Shown here piece after piece: positions 1-9,346 of a stretch of 64,000 nt of DNA. The DNA comes from Planctomycetota bacterium (GTDB taxonomy: Bacteria > Planctomycetota > Planctomycetia > Pirellulales > Lacipirellulaceae), in the NCBI GenBank assembly GCA_029781135.1, contig JAKOXH010000034.1:1-64000 (forward strand), given 5' to 3'. Position 1 is the first letter of the stretch. Every line of letters begins with the position of its first letter. The notes under the pieces are model-generated. The model was not told the origin of the DNA and made no database searches. It saw only the letters and a program-made list of their open reading frames with translations. The translations under genes and the position numbers were made by a program.

Positions 1-369
1 AGCCGCCCGTGGTCCTTTAGTAGCTTTGCTTGCAATAACCATTCCAGCGACCACGTATGTACTTCATTACTACTGACGCTACAATTCGTCCTTGAACGCA
101 TGGCCTCCTCCTTGGAAATGAACTCGTTGACACAAGTCATTTACAAAAGGGGCCTTGCGTTCACCTATACCAACTCATCAGAACTTGGAACTACTGAATT
201 ATGCCATCCAACGAACGTTTGTTTTGGAGGGCCTAACGGCGAAAAATTGTTCGCGGCAAATCTCGGCCGCTGGCACATTGCTTCCATTGAGACGCAGTCG
301 CCGCTGCCGTAATCCATTACGACGTCCGCGACCGGCCAAGAACCGCAAGCGTCAGTCTCGGCAACCAGT
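1..369. other. No supported gene
   Basis: Only short open frames are present (for example 100-312), without a recognisable domain or a convincing ribosome binding site. The region lies downstream of the minus-strand esterase gene that ends at 370. I see no RNA gene, repeat or clear terminator in it. Confidence 0.5.
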
Positions 370-2274
370 TTAGCCCGCGGGTTGCAGCCGAGCGGTGCGC
401 GATTGCCCCGCGGGGACGCTCAACTTGAGAAGCGGCTTACGCGATTCAGAAGCGGTCGCTGTGTCGAAGCCTATCGCCTGAAGTGTGGCATTGCTCTTCC
501 GCACGCGGCTGGCGCCATTCACGTTCGTCGTAACACCCGGCGCGAGCGATATTTGAAAGACTAGAGGCTCCGCCGCACGATTGGTGATTTCAACCTTCAC
601 CGATGTGGGATCGAACGTGTACCTCAAGCTGACTTCTTGATCGTGAAAGACGAGTTGATTCGGGCCAAGCTCCTCGACCTGATTTAAGTCGCGTGGGCCG
701 AAGACGGTCGGAATCGTACTGCCACCGCCGCCGCCGAGATCATTCGAGATGAATTGCTCGCCACCGACACCCAAACTGCGGAGACTGCCGATGGCGTCTA
801 GGTCCACTTCGTAACTGGGCGTCTTGACGGTGCGATGCGTCGGCACGTGTACGAACTCGACATCTTCGGGAGGGGAAGCGTCGGTGCGGAATGGGACGGC
901 CGGCAGTCCGGTTGTGCTGACGAGATTGGCGTTGGGCACCGCGCCCCAAGCGAAACGCACATTTTTGGGCGAGGTGACCTCGGGAGCGGAAACCATCACC
1001 GTGTTAGGGGCCACGATCTGGCCGGTGGCGAAGCGATACTTCCCGTCGGTGCCAGCGAGTTGGAAGCCACGCACAATGTGCGATCCGTCGCGAGTTGCCA
1101 GCGCGGACCCATGCGTGTCAAAAACAACGCGAACTTCCGTGCCACTCACAACGTGAGATAAGTACTCGGGGCTGGTAGCGATCACATTTTCTCGATACAC
1201 GTTGCCTCGCGCCACAATGGCCGCCCGCTGACCGAGAGGAATCTTTTCGCGAGGGTGCAAATCGGAGCCGTCATGCGTGTCGTAGCTGACGACGAGCGAT
1301 ACGCCAGGCGTGCGCTTTGCGACCCGTGCTTGTTGCTCGCGGATCCAAGTAAAAAAGTGTTCTTGAAAGGGTGCGTTGTATGCCGGAAGTTGGATCACGA
1401 TGAATGGCAGATCGCGCTCATGGAACTCCCGTCGCCAAGCGAGGATCATCGTGTCGAGCAGTTTGCCGTAGATCACAGGTCGGTCGGAATTGCTCTCGCC
1501 CTGATACCAGAGGACGCCACGGATCGCCAGGGGGGTGAGTGGGCGGACCATTGCGTTGTAGTGTTCTGTCGGCTTGCCGAACATCGAATTGCCGAGATTG
1601 CCAGGGTCGAACGGTTTGAGATCGCCGGCCGGAATCCAAGCCTCGACCGTGGTACCGCCAAACGAACTGTCAATCAGACCAATGGGGACGCCACGGAGGG
1701 CCGGTGATTCGGCCAAGGAGGCGCCAAAGCCGAAGCCTACCGCGGAGAACTGTTGCGCGGCATCCGGGCTGACGGTCGCCCAATGGCCGGTTTGAGCGTC
1801 GCGAGGCTCGGCGGCAAAAAGTTTCGGCACGACGAGCAGGCGGATGAGAGGGTTCTTGCCGTGCGCGTTGGCGAATTCGGCGCCACCCGCCGCATCGCCC
1901 AGCGGCAGTTGCATGTTGCTTTGCCCCGAACAGAGCCAGACATCGCCGACGAGCACATTGGCCAGCGAAACCTTGCCGTCGCCACTGCGAATCACGAGGG
2001 ATTGCGGGTGGGTATTCGCCGGCAGCGACTTGAGGCTGGCAAGCCAGTGGCCGGCAGAATCCGTGGTGCACGTAGCGTGTGTATCGCCGAATTGGACTTC
2101 GACCTTTGCGCCGGGGTCAGCAGTGCCCCAAATCGGTATTGGTTGGTCGCGCTGCAGCACCATGTTATCCGTAAGGACGGATGCGGGCGACAGCGCGGAA
2201 CGCGCTGGCGTCGTCATCGCGGCGAGCAATAGCAGAGTGATGGCCGCGCAGCGTGTGGGGATGAAAACGAACAC
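370..2274 (-). CDS. Sialate O-acetylesterase-like SGNH hydrolase, secreted
   Basis: Likely removes O-acetyl groups from sugars such as sialic acid or acetylated polysaccharide, outside the cytoplasm. The family blocks CSGQSNMQLPL (nucleophile Ser) and WYQGESNS are present, and DGSDLHPREK carries the probable catalytic His. The first mature residues, with DNMVLQRD and IPIWG, match the usual N-terminal beta domain. About 130 residues beyond the SGNH core form an extra C-terminal beta-like domain containing a Gly run. The frame stays open up to 2406, but a GTG at 2274 starts directly before a good signal peptide (VFVFIPTRCAAITLLLLAA, cleavage near ARSA), so I prefer it. It is divergent from the DUF4185-like gene at 2513. 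The exact sugar substrate cannot be told from sequence. Confidence 0.85.
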   Translation of the reverse strand: MFVFIPTRCAAITLLLLAAMTTPARSALSPASVLTDNMVLQRDQPIPIWGTADPGAKVEVQFGDTHATCTTDSAGHWLASLKSLPANTHPQSLVIRSGDGKVSLANVLVGDVWLCSGQSNMQLPLGDAAGGAEFANAHGKNPLIRLLVVPKLFAAEPRDAQTGHWATVSPDAAQQFSAVGFGFGASLAESPALRGVPIGLIDSSFGGTTVEAWIPAGDLKPFDPGNLGNSMFGKPTEHYNAMVRPLTPLAIRGVLWYQGESNSDRPVIYGKLLDTMILAWRREFHERDLPFIVIQLPAYNAPFQEHFFTWIREQQARVAKRTPGVSLVVSYDTHDGSDLHPREKIPLGQRAAIVARGNVYRENVIATSPEYLSHVVSGTEVRVVFDTHGSALATRDGSHIVRGFQLAGTDGKYRFATGQIVAPNTVMVSAPEVTSPKNVRFAWGAVPNANLVSTTGLPAVPFRTDASPPEDVEFVHVPTHRTVKTPSYEVDLDAIGSLRSLGVGGEQFISNDLGGGGGSTIPTVFGPRDLNQVEELGPNQLVFHDQEVSLRYTFDPTSVKVEITNRAAEPLVFQISLAPGVTTNVNGASRVRKSNATLQAIGFDTATASESRKPLLKLSVPAGQSRTARLQPAG

Positions 2275-2406
2275 GAGACGAAAGTCAGCAGATTGCCAGA
2301 GGAGAAGTCGAACTACACGAATGAGCGAACTGGCAACTATCTTTGCACATGCGGTATGCGACGCCAAGCTGTCGCCGCTGGGAGAAACGGAGAAATGCCG
2401 CATCAA

Positions 2407-2512
2407 TTACGATGGGTGACGAGGGGCGAGCGAGCCGTTATCCGTCGCCAATTTCTGATAGAATGCGGCGGAGGCGAATACCGCTCACGACAGCTTCCGG
2501 GAAGGACTTGTG
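2407..2512. promoter_or_regulatory. Divergent intergenic region, probable promoters
   Basis: This gap separates the minus-strand acetylesterase from the plus-strand DUF4185-like gene, so both promoters should lie here, or up to 2275 if the esterase starts at 2274. An AAGGA element at 2502-2506 sits 6 bases before the ATG at 2513. No convincing -35/-10 pair or operator could be picked out by eye. Confidence 0.4.
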
Positions 2513-3634
2513 ATGGCGACGTCGCGTAGGAAGTTTCTTAAATTGGCGTGTGGTAGCGCGTTGGCTGCTGGACTCCACGACCGTGCGCGGCCCGCGCTCG
2601 CGGAGCCAGTCGAATCGTCGCGCGTCGCGGGTGTGCGCTTACTGGGCAGCCAGTTCCGCGACAATCCCATGAACTTGACCGGTCAGGATGGGGCGACGAG
2701 CGTCATGTTGCCCGCGGGCGGGTCGCTGTGGCTCTTCGGCGACACAATCGAGGGACCGTTTCAGACGATTCGTGGCTTGCCGCTCAAGGACAAGCTTTCG
2801 AACACAGGCGCTTTGGTACCGTCGCAGGACGTTCGCAACGGCATTCAAAGTTTTCGCTTCCTCACTGAAGGCGACGGCAAACGGGCTCGGCAACTGATTC
2901 CGTACATCGATGGTGAATCGCCGGCAGCGCAGCGGCTGTGGCCAATCCATGGCACCTGCGTTGGCGAAGATATTTATGTGTTCTACCACCGCATATCGCT
3001 CATCCCCGGGGTTGACGTGTTCGACAACTTCAAGCTCGACGGCATGGGCATCGCCCGTGCGAAGATCGAATCGATGACGTTCGAGCGACTGCGTGCGCCC
3101 GGTGGCTCCTACGAATTCTGGAAGGGCGATCAGCCGACTTACGGTGTGTTTGTTGAACAGCGCGATGGATATGTGTACCTGTGGGGCTCGCTGATGACGG
3201 GGATGTTTCTTGCCCGCACACGTCCCAGCGCGGTAGCCGACATAGGGACGTACGAGTACCTGATCGAGGCGCCGACAACGCACGAGCCCCAGCGCGAACC
3301 ACGCTGGTCACGAACGTATGCGCCGACGGCATCGCTGTTCGATTCGGTTCCCAATGAGATGTCGGCGGCATACAACCGCTATCTTGATTGTTATGTCGCC
3401 ATCCACTCGTATCTGCGCGAGAATCGGCTCGTCATGCGAACGGCGCCGTCGATCACTGGTCCCTGGAGCGCTGCCGAGGTTGTTTATCGACCCGCGCGGA
3501 TCAAGGAGGACGATTTGATCTACGCGGCGAAGGAGCATCCAGAACTGGCGCGCGAGGGAGGTCGGATTATATATGTGACGTTTGTTAATTCGAGCACGTA
3601 TGTGCCGCAACTCGTGGAACTCACACTCAAATAG
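2513..3634 (+). CDS. DUF4185-like secreted beta-propeller protein, copy 1
   Basis: Exported protein of about 373 residues with a twin-arginine-like signal (TSRRKFLKLACG, then an Ala-rich stretch ending near ALA). The body has propeller-type motifs such as GGSLWLFGDTIEGPF and ITGPWSAAEVVY, ending in LIYAAKEHPEL. These resemble DUF4185 and five-bladed glycosidase-like propellers. It is a paralogue of the protein at 12236-13372: both share a GPWS block followed by YAAKxHPEL near the C-terminus. A GTG at 2510 is also possible, but AAGGA spacing favours the ATG at 2513. Its place in the sugar locus suggests polysaccharide binding or cleavage. No catalytic residues can be assigned. Confidence 0.65.
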   Translation: MATSRRKFLKLACGSALAAGLHDRARPALAEPVESSRVAGVRLLGSQFRDNPMNLTGQDGATSVMLPAGGSLWLFGDTIEGPFQTIRGLPLKDKLSNTGALVPSQDVRNGIQSFRFLTEGDGKRARQLIPYIDGESPAAQRLWPIHGTCVGEDIYVFYHRISLIPGVDVFDNFKLDGMGIARAKIESMTFERLRAPGGSYEFWKGDQPTYGVFVEQRDGYVYLWGSLMTGMFLARTRPSAVADIGTYEYLIEAPTTHEPQREPRWSRTYAPTASLFDSVPNEMSAAYNRYLDCYVAIHSYLRENRLVMRTAPSITGPWSAAEVVYRPARIKEDDLIYAAKEHPELAREGGRIIYVTFVNSSTYVPQLVELTLK

Positions 3635-3675
3635 CGTAATCGATTGATACCTGCGCAGCGAATGGCCGATGGCTC

Positions 3676-3740
3676 GTTTAAACCCGAGCCAACGGCGAGG
3701 CGAAGCGTCACGTTCCGTCGCCGTTGGCTCCGGGTTAAAC
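3676..3740. repeat. Imperfect inverted repeat between convergent genes
   Basis: Arms at 3676-3698 and 3718-3740 are reverse complements except for small shifts around the central CCCG, giving a 23-base stem with a loop of about 19 bases. It sits between a plus-strand gene ending at 3634 and a minus-strand gene ending at 3783, so it could end transcription from both sides. There is no clear U-tract. It may also be a copy of a dispersed REP-like palindrome; only one copy is in this window. Confidence 0.7.
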
Positions 3741-3782
3741 AACTTTGAACGGCTAATCCCGGTGTGAACGAGCGCTGTGGAG

Positions 3783-6023
3783 TCACTCTTGGTAGTGAAA
3801 ACTTACGCCCGCGGAATTGCTGGTGATATCGAGCAATCGACCATTGTGGCGCACGTTCAGTAGCTTTCCCTCGAAACCGCGAGCGACATCCGGCTTGTAT
3901 AACTGCAAAGTTGCGTTGGCGTGTGGCTGAAAGCCAAACAGTGTTCCAATAATCATTTCGGCGAACGCCCCGCCACCGATACTCTCCCGCATGCAGGCAC
4001 CCCGCATGGCGATGCGTACCGGGGCACCGCGCTGGCCGCGATTTTCGCCGTAATACTCGTGAGCCTGACCGTAGACGCCTTCGTTTAACGCGGCTTGTGT
4101 GTTGCGGAGGAACTCAACGGCAGGCTTCCAGTCGCCCAGCAGGCACATGCTTTCGGCCGTAAGCGCCGGCCAGGCATCGTAGGCTCCCATCGGACCGTGG
4201 TCGGGCCGGTCCGACTTGGCGGCCGCTTCATCCAACGGAGACATGGCCCGCATCCAGTGACCGTCGAGCAGTTCCCGTTTGACGAAGGCCACCATCTCCC
4301 GTTTCATTTGCGGCGTGAGGTCATTGTTCATGAATTTGCCGATGCAGACGAAGTCGTAGCAGTGACGCAGTTCGACTCGTTTGCCGTCGCGGTGCAGGGC
4401 GTACCACACGCCGTCGCCGGGCTTATACAAATCTAGCACCGCCTGCGCGAATTGGCTTGCCCATTCACGGAGTTGGGCCGCCCGCGCCGTGTTGCCGCGC
4501 TGCGCTTGCAGATCGGCCACGGCGCGCATCATCCACACATTGGCCGCGTTGAACGAGGGCACGCGATGCACGTAGGCCGGAGCACACTCGAGCAGGTTGC
4601 GATTCTCGCCGTAGTCGGCGAGCATCACACGCTTATCTTTTTGCAGTTCTTGCCAGTTGGTTGCGAGCGCATCCAAATGCTCGAGCACGGTGCGATCGCC
4701 GACCTTTTCATCCAGAAAGGCGACATCGTCCGTGCTGTTGATGTACTCGCTGACAAACGTGAAAATCGTGGAATCATTGGCGGCGTACCAACCATCCCAT
4801 TGTTCGCCCGTCGCCATGTTAACCACCGGTCCGCGATGCGGGTCGCACGACAGAAAGATCTTGGCGTGCTGCTTCATGGCCCTGGGTTCGACGAGCGCAA
4901 ACACCTTCGACCACATCGAGGTATCCCAGAAGAACACCACGCCCTTGTCGCGTTCGCCGCTGGTGACGAAGACGCGATCACATAATTTCATGTTCGTGCG
5001 ATGCAGGACAAGTAGCGTGAGCAGGCTGCGATAGTAGATGTCGCGCAACTTCTCGTCGCTCGTGACCAGCGTCGGCAAGTGTCCGGAAAAGTGGTTGTTT
5101 CCGGGAGTAAACATGCCTTGCCAGCGTGCCGCCCAGCGCGACTTCACATCGTCCCAAGAGCGCGCGAAATGCTCCGCCCAATCGCGGCTCGTTGATATCA
5201 GGCTGGGATTGGGGAAGTCACCCGTGTTGCGGTCGTGCGCCATGACGAACCGCACGGTCTTCGATTCGCGTGCCGCGAGTTGCCACGACCAACTGGCGGT
5301 GACGACGTTGTCGCCCTCCGCGAGGCGGCTGGGCTTGTCGACCAGCGCCTGGGAGACCTCGAGCTGGCCTTGTTTAGCGGCGTAGTCTTGCGGCACGGTG
5401 TCGCCAAAGCCGTGCGACTTCGCTAACTTGGGATCATTGGCTCGATACGCGATGACCGGGCCATGCTGCGTGGGCAGTTGCTTGCCGGGAACGTCCAGGT
5501 CGAGGTCAACTTGTTTGGTGGATGGCAAGGTGTTCGTGACCTTGATTTCATAGAGCAGCCCAGGCCCTTCAAAGACCATGCGGACCGTGGTCTGGATTTC
5601 AAGGCCGTCCTGCTCGGTGCGCCGCACGGCCTGGTACGGATACCAGCGAAACTCGGTCGTCTCCAATTCTCGATGGTTGACGCGAAGTTGCACTAGGGGC
5701 AGCGAGATATAACGAAACCAACGCGGGCCGGTCGGCCAATCGAATAACTGGCCGTCCGGGTTGTAATTGACGCCGATCAAATCGGGCGCGCAAGCGGCCA
5801 TGTCATGAAAGTTGTGCAACGACGGCATGTGCGCCATCGTTTCAACGACGAGCCAATTGGTGCCCAATTCTTCGAGCGTGGGAATTGCCGATGCGACTTT
5901 GGCGGCACTTGGCAATTCCGTACCGACCGCCTTGGACGCGGATTGCTGTCCAGGTGCGGAAGCGCTCGTCCAGAGTACGATCGCCAGCGTAGCCATTCGC
6001 GGCAAGTCGAAATACATAGACAT
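3783..6023 (-). CDS. Six-hairpin (alpha/alpha barrel) glycosidase-like protein, secreted
   Basis: About 746 residues with an N-terminal signal (ATLAIVLWTSASAPGQ). The first 300 residues are beta-rich; the rest has the helical pattern of GH63/trehalase-type six-hairpin enzymes. Visible blocks include VVFFWDTSMWSKVF, EQWDGWYAANDSTIF and HGPMGAYDAWPAL, with acidic residues in the positions where this clan places its catalytic pair. Starts at 6023 or 6017 are both possible. It lies 12 bases downstream of the isomerase-like gene, so the two are probably one operon, divergent from the GntR regulator. Likely role: hydrolysis of a glycan imported or surface-bound by this locus. Family number and substrate are uncertain. 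Confidence 0.65.
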   Translation of the reverse strand: MSMYFDLPRMATLAIVLWTSASAPGQQSASKAVGTELPSAAKVASAIPTLEELGTNWLVVETMAHMPSLHNFHDMAACAPDLIGVNYNPDGQLFDWPTGPRWFRYISLPLVQLRVNHRELETTEFRWYPYQAVRRTEQDGLEIQTTVRMVFEGPGLLYEIKVTNTLPSTKQVDLDLDVPGKQLPTQHGPVIAYRANDPKLAKSHGFGDTVPQDYAAKQGQLEVSQALVDKPSRLAEGDNVVTASWSWQLAARESKTVRFVMAHDRNTGDFPNPSLISTSRDWAEHFARSWDDVKSRWAARWQGMFTPGNNHFSGHLPTLVTSDEKLRDIYYRSLLTLLVLHRTNMKLCDRVFVTSGERDKGVVFFWDTSMWSKVFALVEPRAMKQHAKIFLSCDPHRGPVVNMATGEQWDGWYAANDSTIFTFVSEYINSTDDVAFLDEKVGDRTVLEHLDALATNWQELQKDKRVMLADYGENRNLLECAPAYVHRVPSFNAANVWMMRAVADLQAQRGNTARAAQLREWASQFAQAVLDLYKPGDGVWYALHRDGKRVELRHCYDFVCIGKFMNNDLTPQMKREMVAFVKRELLDGHWMRAMSPLDEAAAKSDRPDHGPMGAYDAWPALTAESMCLLGDWKPAVEFLRNTQAALNEGVYGQAHEYYGENRGQRGAPVRIAMRGACMRESIGGGAFAEMIIGTLFGFQPHANATLQLYKPDVARGFEGKLLNVRHNGRLLDITSNSAGVSFHYQE

Positions 6024-6035
6024 GTCTGGTTGCCC

Positions 6036-7817
6036 TTACTCAGGTCGCGGTGGTGATTTCAAGAAGGCTTTGACGACTTTCACGGAGCCAGGGCCTTGAT
6101 TGATGAGCCGGTAACTTCCGGCCGCCGCTGGCACGACGAACGTCTCCACGAAATTGAATCGCCCGCGCATGCCCTGCTGGGTTTCGATGACTACGCCCTG
6201 GCCCTCAACAACCATCAGGACATGCGGTGAGCCATTGGTACGGCCGACAACTTCGGTCGCGAAGTCGAAGCGATGGATGTCATAGAAATGTTCGTCATGC
6301 GTCGGCAAATGGACAAGTTGCCAATCGCCACCGCGGTCAAGCACTCTGGGGCGGCTGATCAGCTGGCGCGAGACCTCGTCGCCCTGACGACTGAATTGCA
6401 GATTCTCGAACGCGCGGTCGATGTTTAGGGGGCGTGGTCTGCCCTCCAGGTCCATGCGCAACCAATCGTACATTTTGAACGTGAAAATATAAGGCGTCGC
6501 ACTGATCTCTAGTACGAGGTTATTTGCGCCCGAGCAATGAATTGTCCCGCTCGGGATCAAGAACAAATCGTGGCGGTGCGACGGGTGCGCCTGTACGAAG
6601 CACTCGACGTCGACAGGTGTTGATTCTCGAAAACTCCTTTCCAGCTCTGAACGAAATACATTCCGATCCACATCGGCTTGAAACCCAAGATAGACTTCGG
6701 CACCAGGCTGGCAATCGACGATGTAGTAGGTTTCGTCCTGGGTGAACGGTTCGCCAAAATGCTCGCGAATGTACTCTGGCCGCGGGTGACACTGTAGCGA
6801 GAGGTTGCCACCGTCGATCGTATCGAGAAAGTCGAAGCGAATGGGAAAATCAAACCCGAACCGACCTGCGCTGTCGCCGAGCACTTGCTCGCTTCGATAA
6901 TACATCAGCCAGTCAAATGAAACTTCGCACGCAAGCCGGCCGTCGCAGAACGTGATTCCATTCTCTGGCGTGATCAGCTCGAACGACCAGGCGTAGTTGG
7001 GTTCGTTCCGCGGAAGTACGGATAGCTGACGCTTGAGCCATTGACCTCCCCACGGCCCTGGCTCGAACCAAGGACGCACGCGAAAGACGTTCCGACTCAT
7101 GCGATCGAGCGCATCGCGCATCACGTCGCCAGAGATAATCGTCGGTTCGTCGGGGCGCTGTCCATCGACAAACCAATCCACGCGCCGCACAATTTCCGCT
7201 TTCCGTCGGTTTAGCGCAGGCCAATCCACAAAGTAAAATCGCTTATACTGCGCTCTGGCCGATTCCGACGAAGCGGCGCCGAGGTTTCGCACGGTTCCAG
7301 CTCGGGAGCGGTACTGCAATTCGTTCTTGGGCAGATCAACATAGACGAGCGGGCCTTCGCGTTCGACGAGGGACGCGCCACACCCGTAAACGACTGTCCG
7401 CTGGGGTTGCGGATTGCGGGCGATCTCGGCGAGCCGCTCACTATCAAAGAAGTCACTCAAAGAGCCTGGAAAGCGTGAACCAAACAACGGATCGTCACCG
7501 CCCAAATACGGCGTTACCAGTTCATCGATGTCGGCAGCAGTCTTCAATGCGTCGGACATGTCGATCCAGACGGGTACTGCGCCCAACTGCTCGAGCGCAG
7601 CGTGTAGCGACTTTTGGAATTCACTCCACAGGATACCCACGAATCCATCGATCCGAACGAAACGAACGTCCGCAATACAGCGTGCCAGAGCCGAGAATCC
7701 GAGTTGAATCGCCTCGGACGCTACCGGAAACGTTGGGTATAGCGCGTATTCCGAAGCGAGACCGGAATCCCATACGGCCGGAGTAAGATGCTGATTCGAC
7801 TTACGAAAAGGAGCCAT
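6036..7817 (-). CDS. Type I mannose-6-phosphate isomerase-like protein with degenerate kinase-like N-terminal domain
   Basis: About 594 residues. The C-terminal two thirds are a cupin-type isomerase: GGNLSLQCHP, DETYYIVDCQPGAEVYLGF and LIPSGTIHCSGANN supply the Gln, His, Glu and His expected as zinc ligands, and a second cupin ends the protein. The N-terminal 270 residues resemble uridine-kinase-like P-loop proteins, but the P-loop is lost: RIDGFVGILWSEFQ (about residues 55-68) stands where an IDGxSGxGKS/T motif would be. Other in-frame starts are ATG 7844 and TTG 7871; none has a good ribosome site, and 7817 gives the most family-like start (MAPFRKSNQ). It is first gene of a unit with the glycosidase. 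Likely isomerises a sugar phosphate made by the nearby kinase. Confidence 0.75.
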   Translation of the reverse strand: MAPFRKSNQHLTPAVWDSGLASEYALYPTFPVASEAIQLGFSALARCIADVRFVRIDGFVGILWSEFQKSLHAALEQLGAVPVWIDMSDALKTAADIDELVTPYLGGDDPLFGSRFPGSLSDFFDSERLAEIARNPQPQRTVVYGCGASLVEREGPLVYVDLPKNELQYRSRAGTVRNLGAASSESARAQYKRFYFVDWPALNRRKAEIVRRVDWFVDGQRPDEPTIISGDVMRDALDRMSRNVFRVRPWFEPGPWGGQWLKRQLSVLPRNEPNYAWSFELITPENGITFCDGRLACEVSFDWLMYYRSEQVLGDSAGRFGFDFPIRFDFLDTIDGGNLSLQCHPRPEYIREHFGEPFTQDETYYIVDCQPGAEVYLGFQADVDRNVFRSELERSFRESTPVDVECFVQAHPSHRHDLFLIPSGTIHCSGANNLVLEISATPYIFTFKMYDWLRMDLEGRPRPLNIDRAFENLQFSRQGDEVSRQLISRPRVLDRGGDWQLVHLPTHDEHFYDIHRFDFATEVVGRTNGSPHVLMVVEGQGVVIETQQGMRGRFNFVETFVVPAAAGSYRLINQGPGSVKVVKAFLKSPPRPE

Positions 7818-8128
7818 TGGGTAGGACTCATGGCTGATGATCATCGAGGCAATCGGTAATCGTCTTGGCAATGGGTGATATTACTGGTCCGCATGACGCT
7901 CAGCCCCGAGTGTGCCGCCTAATTGCGCTTGGAATTCGCCGTTGTTGAAAGTTGATCGAACGACCACCGAGGTCCGCTTCATCGTATCAACTTGTCGTTT
8001 TCGGTCAACGCAACTTGCGATATATGATGTATCCAATAATGCAAAAGGTGATTGCCGTTAGCCACAACATTTTGTATGCTTGTAAAATCAACAGACATAC
8101 TCTCCACCGCCTTTGACTCAGAAAAAAT
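7818..8128. promoter_or_regulatory. Divergent control region of the sugar locus
   Basis: About 310 bases between the minus-strand isomerase/glycosidase unit and the plus-strand GntR/kinase unit. The stretch 7985-8110 is visibly richer in A+T than its surroundings. TTGTAT at 8073 followed 18 bases later by CATACT is a weak promoter candidate for the regulator. The GntR product probably binds here, but I could not pick a convincing palindromic operator. Confidence 0.4.
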
Positions 8129-9346
8129 ATGGAAACGCTCGCTAGCTTAGGAGCGATCAGCCCAGGTAAGCCGCGTTCCCGACAAATCTACGAGTCGATT
8201 CGTGCCAGGATCGACAGCGGCGAACTGCGGCCCGGCGCAAAGCTACCGACAGAGCTGCAATTGATGCAACATTTTGCGGTGTCCCGCACCACGGTGTCAC
8301 GGGCGTTACGGGACTTGGAACTACAGGGTTTGATCCGCCGCCGCCGCGGCTCGGGCACCTACGTTCGAGAGTTGACCTCGGCAACCGAACATCTCGATTT
8401 GGCGTTCTTCGTCCCCTGGGTAGAAACCGGTTCAGGGCTGCCGCATGTCGAGGGGTTAATCCATCAGCGTTTGGCCGATCTTGCCTCGCGGCGGCAATCG
8501 ACGCTATTGCTCAAATGCCTCGCCGATGGCTCCAGCCTGGCGGAGCGAGCACTCCATGCGGCGCGAAGCTTGGCCGAATTGCGTATTGACGGCGTATTCT
8601 ATTATCCGGCCGAGCTGCCAGGCGATCAGATGCAGCTCAACCGCAAAGTCGTTGATCTGCTTGTTGCGGCGGGCATCCGCGTCGTACTGATCGATCGAGA
8701 TATTTTGTCCTTTCCTGGGCGGAGCGAGTTTACCCGCATTGGGTACGACAATCGTCGCGGCGGTGTAATGTTGACCGAGCATTTGATTCAAATGGGCTGC
8801 CAACGGATCGCCTTCGTCGGCATTCCGGAGGTTTCGACAGCGGTCGCCGATCGCTTAGCAGGATACTACGAGGCGCACCGGATGCGGGGATTGGATGTCG
8901 ATCGGCAGCTCGTTCACATGGTCGACGAAGTTGACATCACCCGCGAGTTTTGCGAAACGTTGATTCGGCGCGTCAAACCGGATGCGATCATTTGCAAGAT
9001 GGACCGTTTTGCGGCGCTGATTGGCCGACACCTCATGGCAATGGAAATACGGGTCGGGCAGGACATTAAATTGGCGGGATTCGACGACGACCCGATTGCG
9101 GAATTGCTGCCGGTGCCGCTGACGACGATCCGCCTGCCGGTGCAGTCGTTTGCTCAGGCGGCGTACGAAGCCATGTTGGATAATGTGACAGGCACCGACA
9201 CGAATCCGCGTCAGATTGTCATTGATGCAGAACTAATCGTGCGAGGATCCACCGATCCCGACGCGATTGAACACTCTGGAATTGCGGACACTCCTACTGC
9301 CAACCGTGTCGAGTGGGCCGAGCGGATTGAAGGAAAGGCATCGTAA
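8129..9346 (+). CDS. GntR-family regulator with LacI-type sugar-binding domain
   Basis: About 405 residues. Residues 15-90 are a GntR winged helix (PGAKLPTELQLMQHFAVSRT, then TVSRALRDLELQGLI and RRRGSGTYVR). Residues 100-380 match a LacI/periplasmic-binding fold, with TRIGYDNRRGGVMLTEHLI, GCQRIAFVGIP and KLAGFDDDPIAELLPVPLTT. This is the AraR-type architecture, in which a sugar or sugar phosphate controls DNA binding. It overlaps the kinase gene at TAATG, so the two are co-transcribed. It most likely controls the flanking divergent sugar genes. The ATG follows an A-rich stretch with no strong ribosome site. Confidence 0.88.
   Translation: METLASLGAISPGKPRSRQIYESIRARIDSGELRPGAKLPTELQLMQHFAVSRTTVSRALRDLELQGLIRRRRGSGTYVRELTSATEHLDLAFFVPWVETGSGLPHVEGLIHQRLADLASRRQSTLLLKCLADGSSLAERALHAARSLAELRIDGVFYYPAELPGDQMQLNRKVVDLLVAAGIRVVLIDRDILSFPGRSEFTRIGYDNRRGGVMLTEHLIQMGCQRIAFVGIPEVSTAVADRLAGYYEAHRMRGLDVDRQLVHMVDEVDITREFCETLIRRVKPDAIICKMDRFAALIGRHLMAMEIRVGQDIKLAGFDDDPIAELLPVPLTTIRLPVQSFAQAAYEAMLDNVTGTDTNPRQIVIDAELIVRGSTDPDAIEHSGIADTPTANRVEWAERIEGKAS

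Noticed and set aside
7985-8110. GntR operator palindrome
   Set aside because: No convincing symmetrical site could be picked by eye; reported only as a probable control region.
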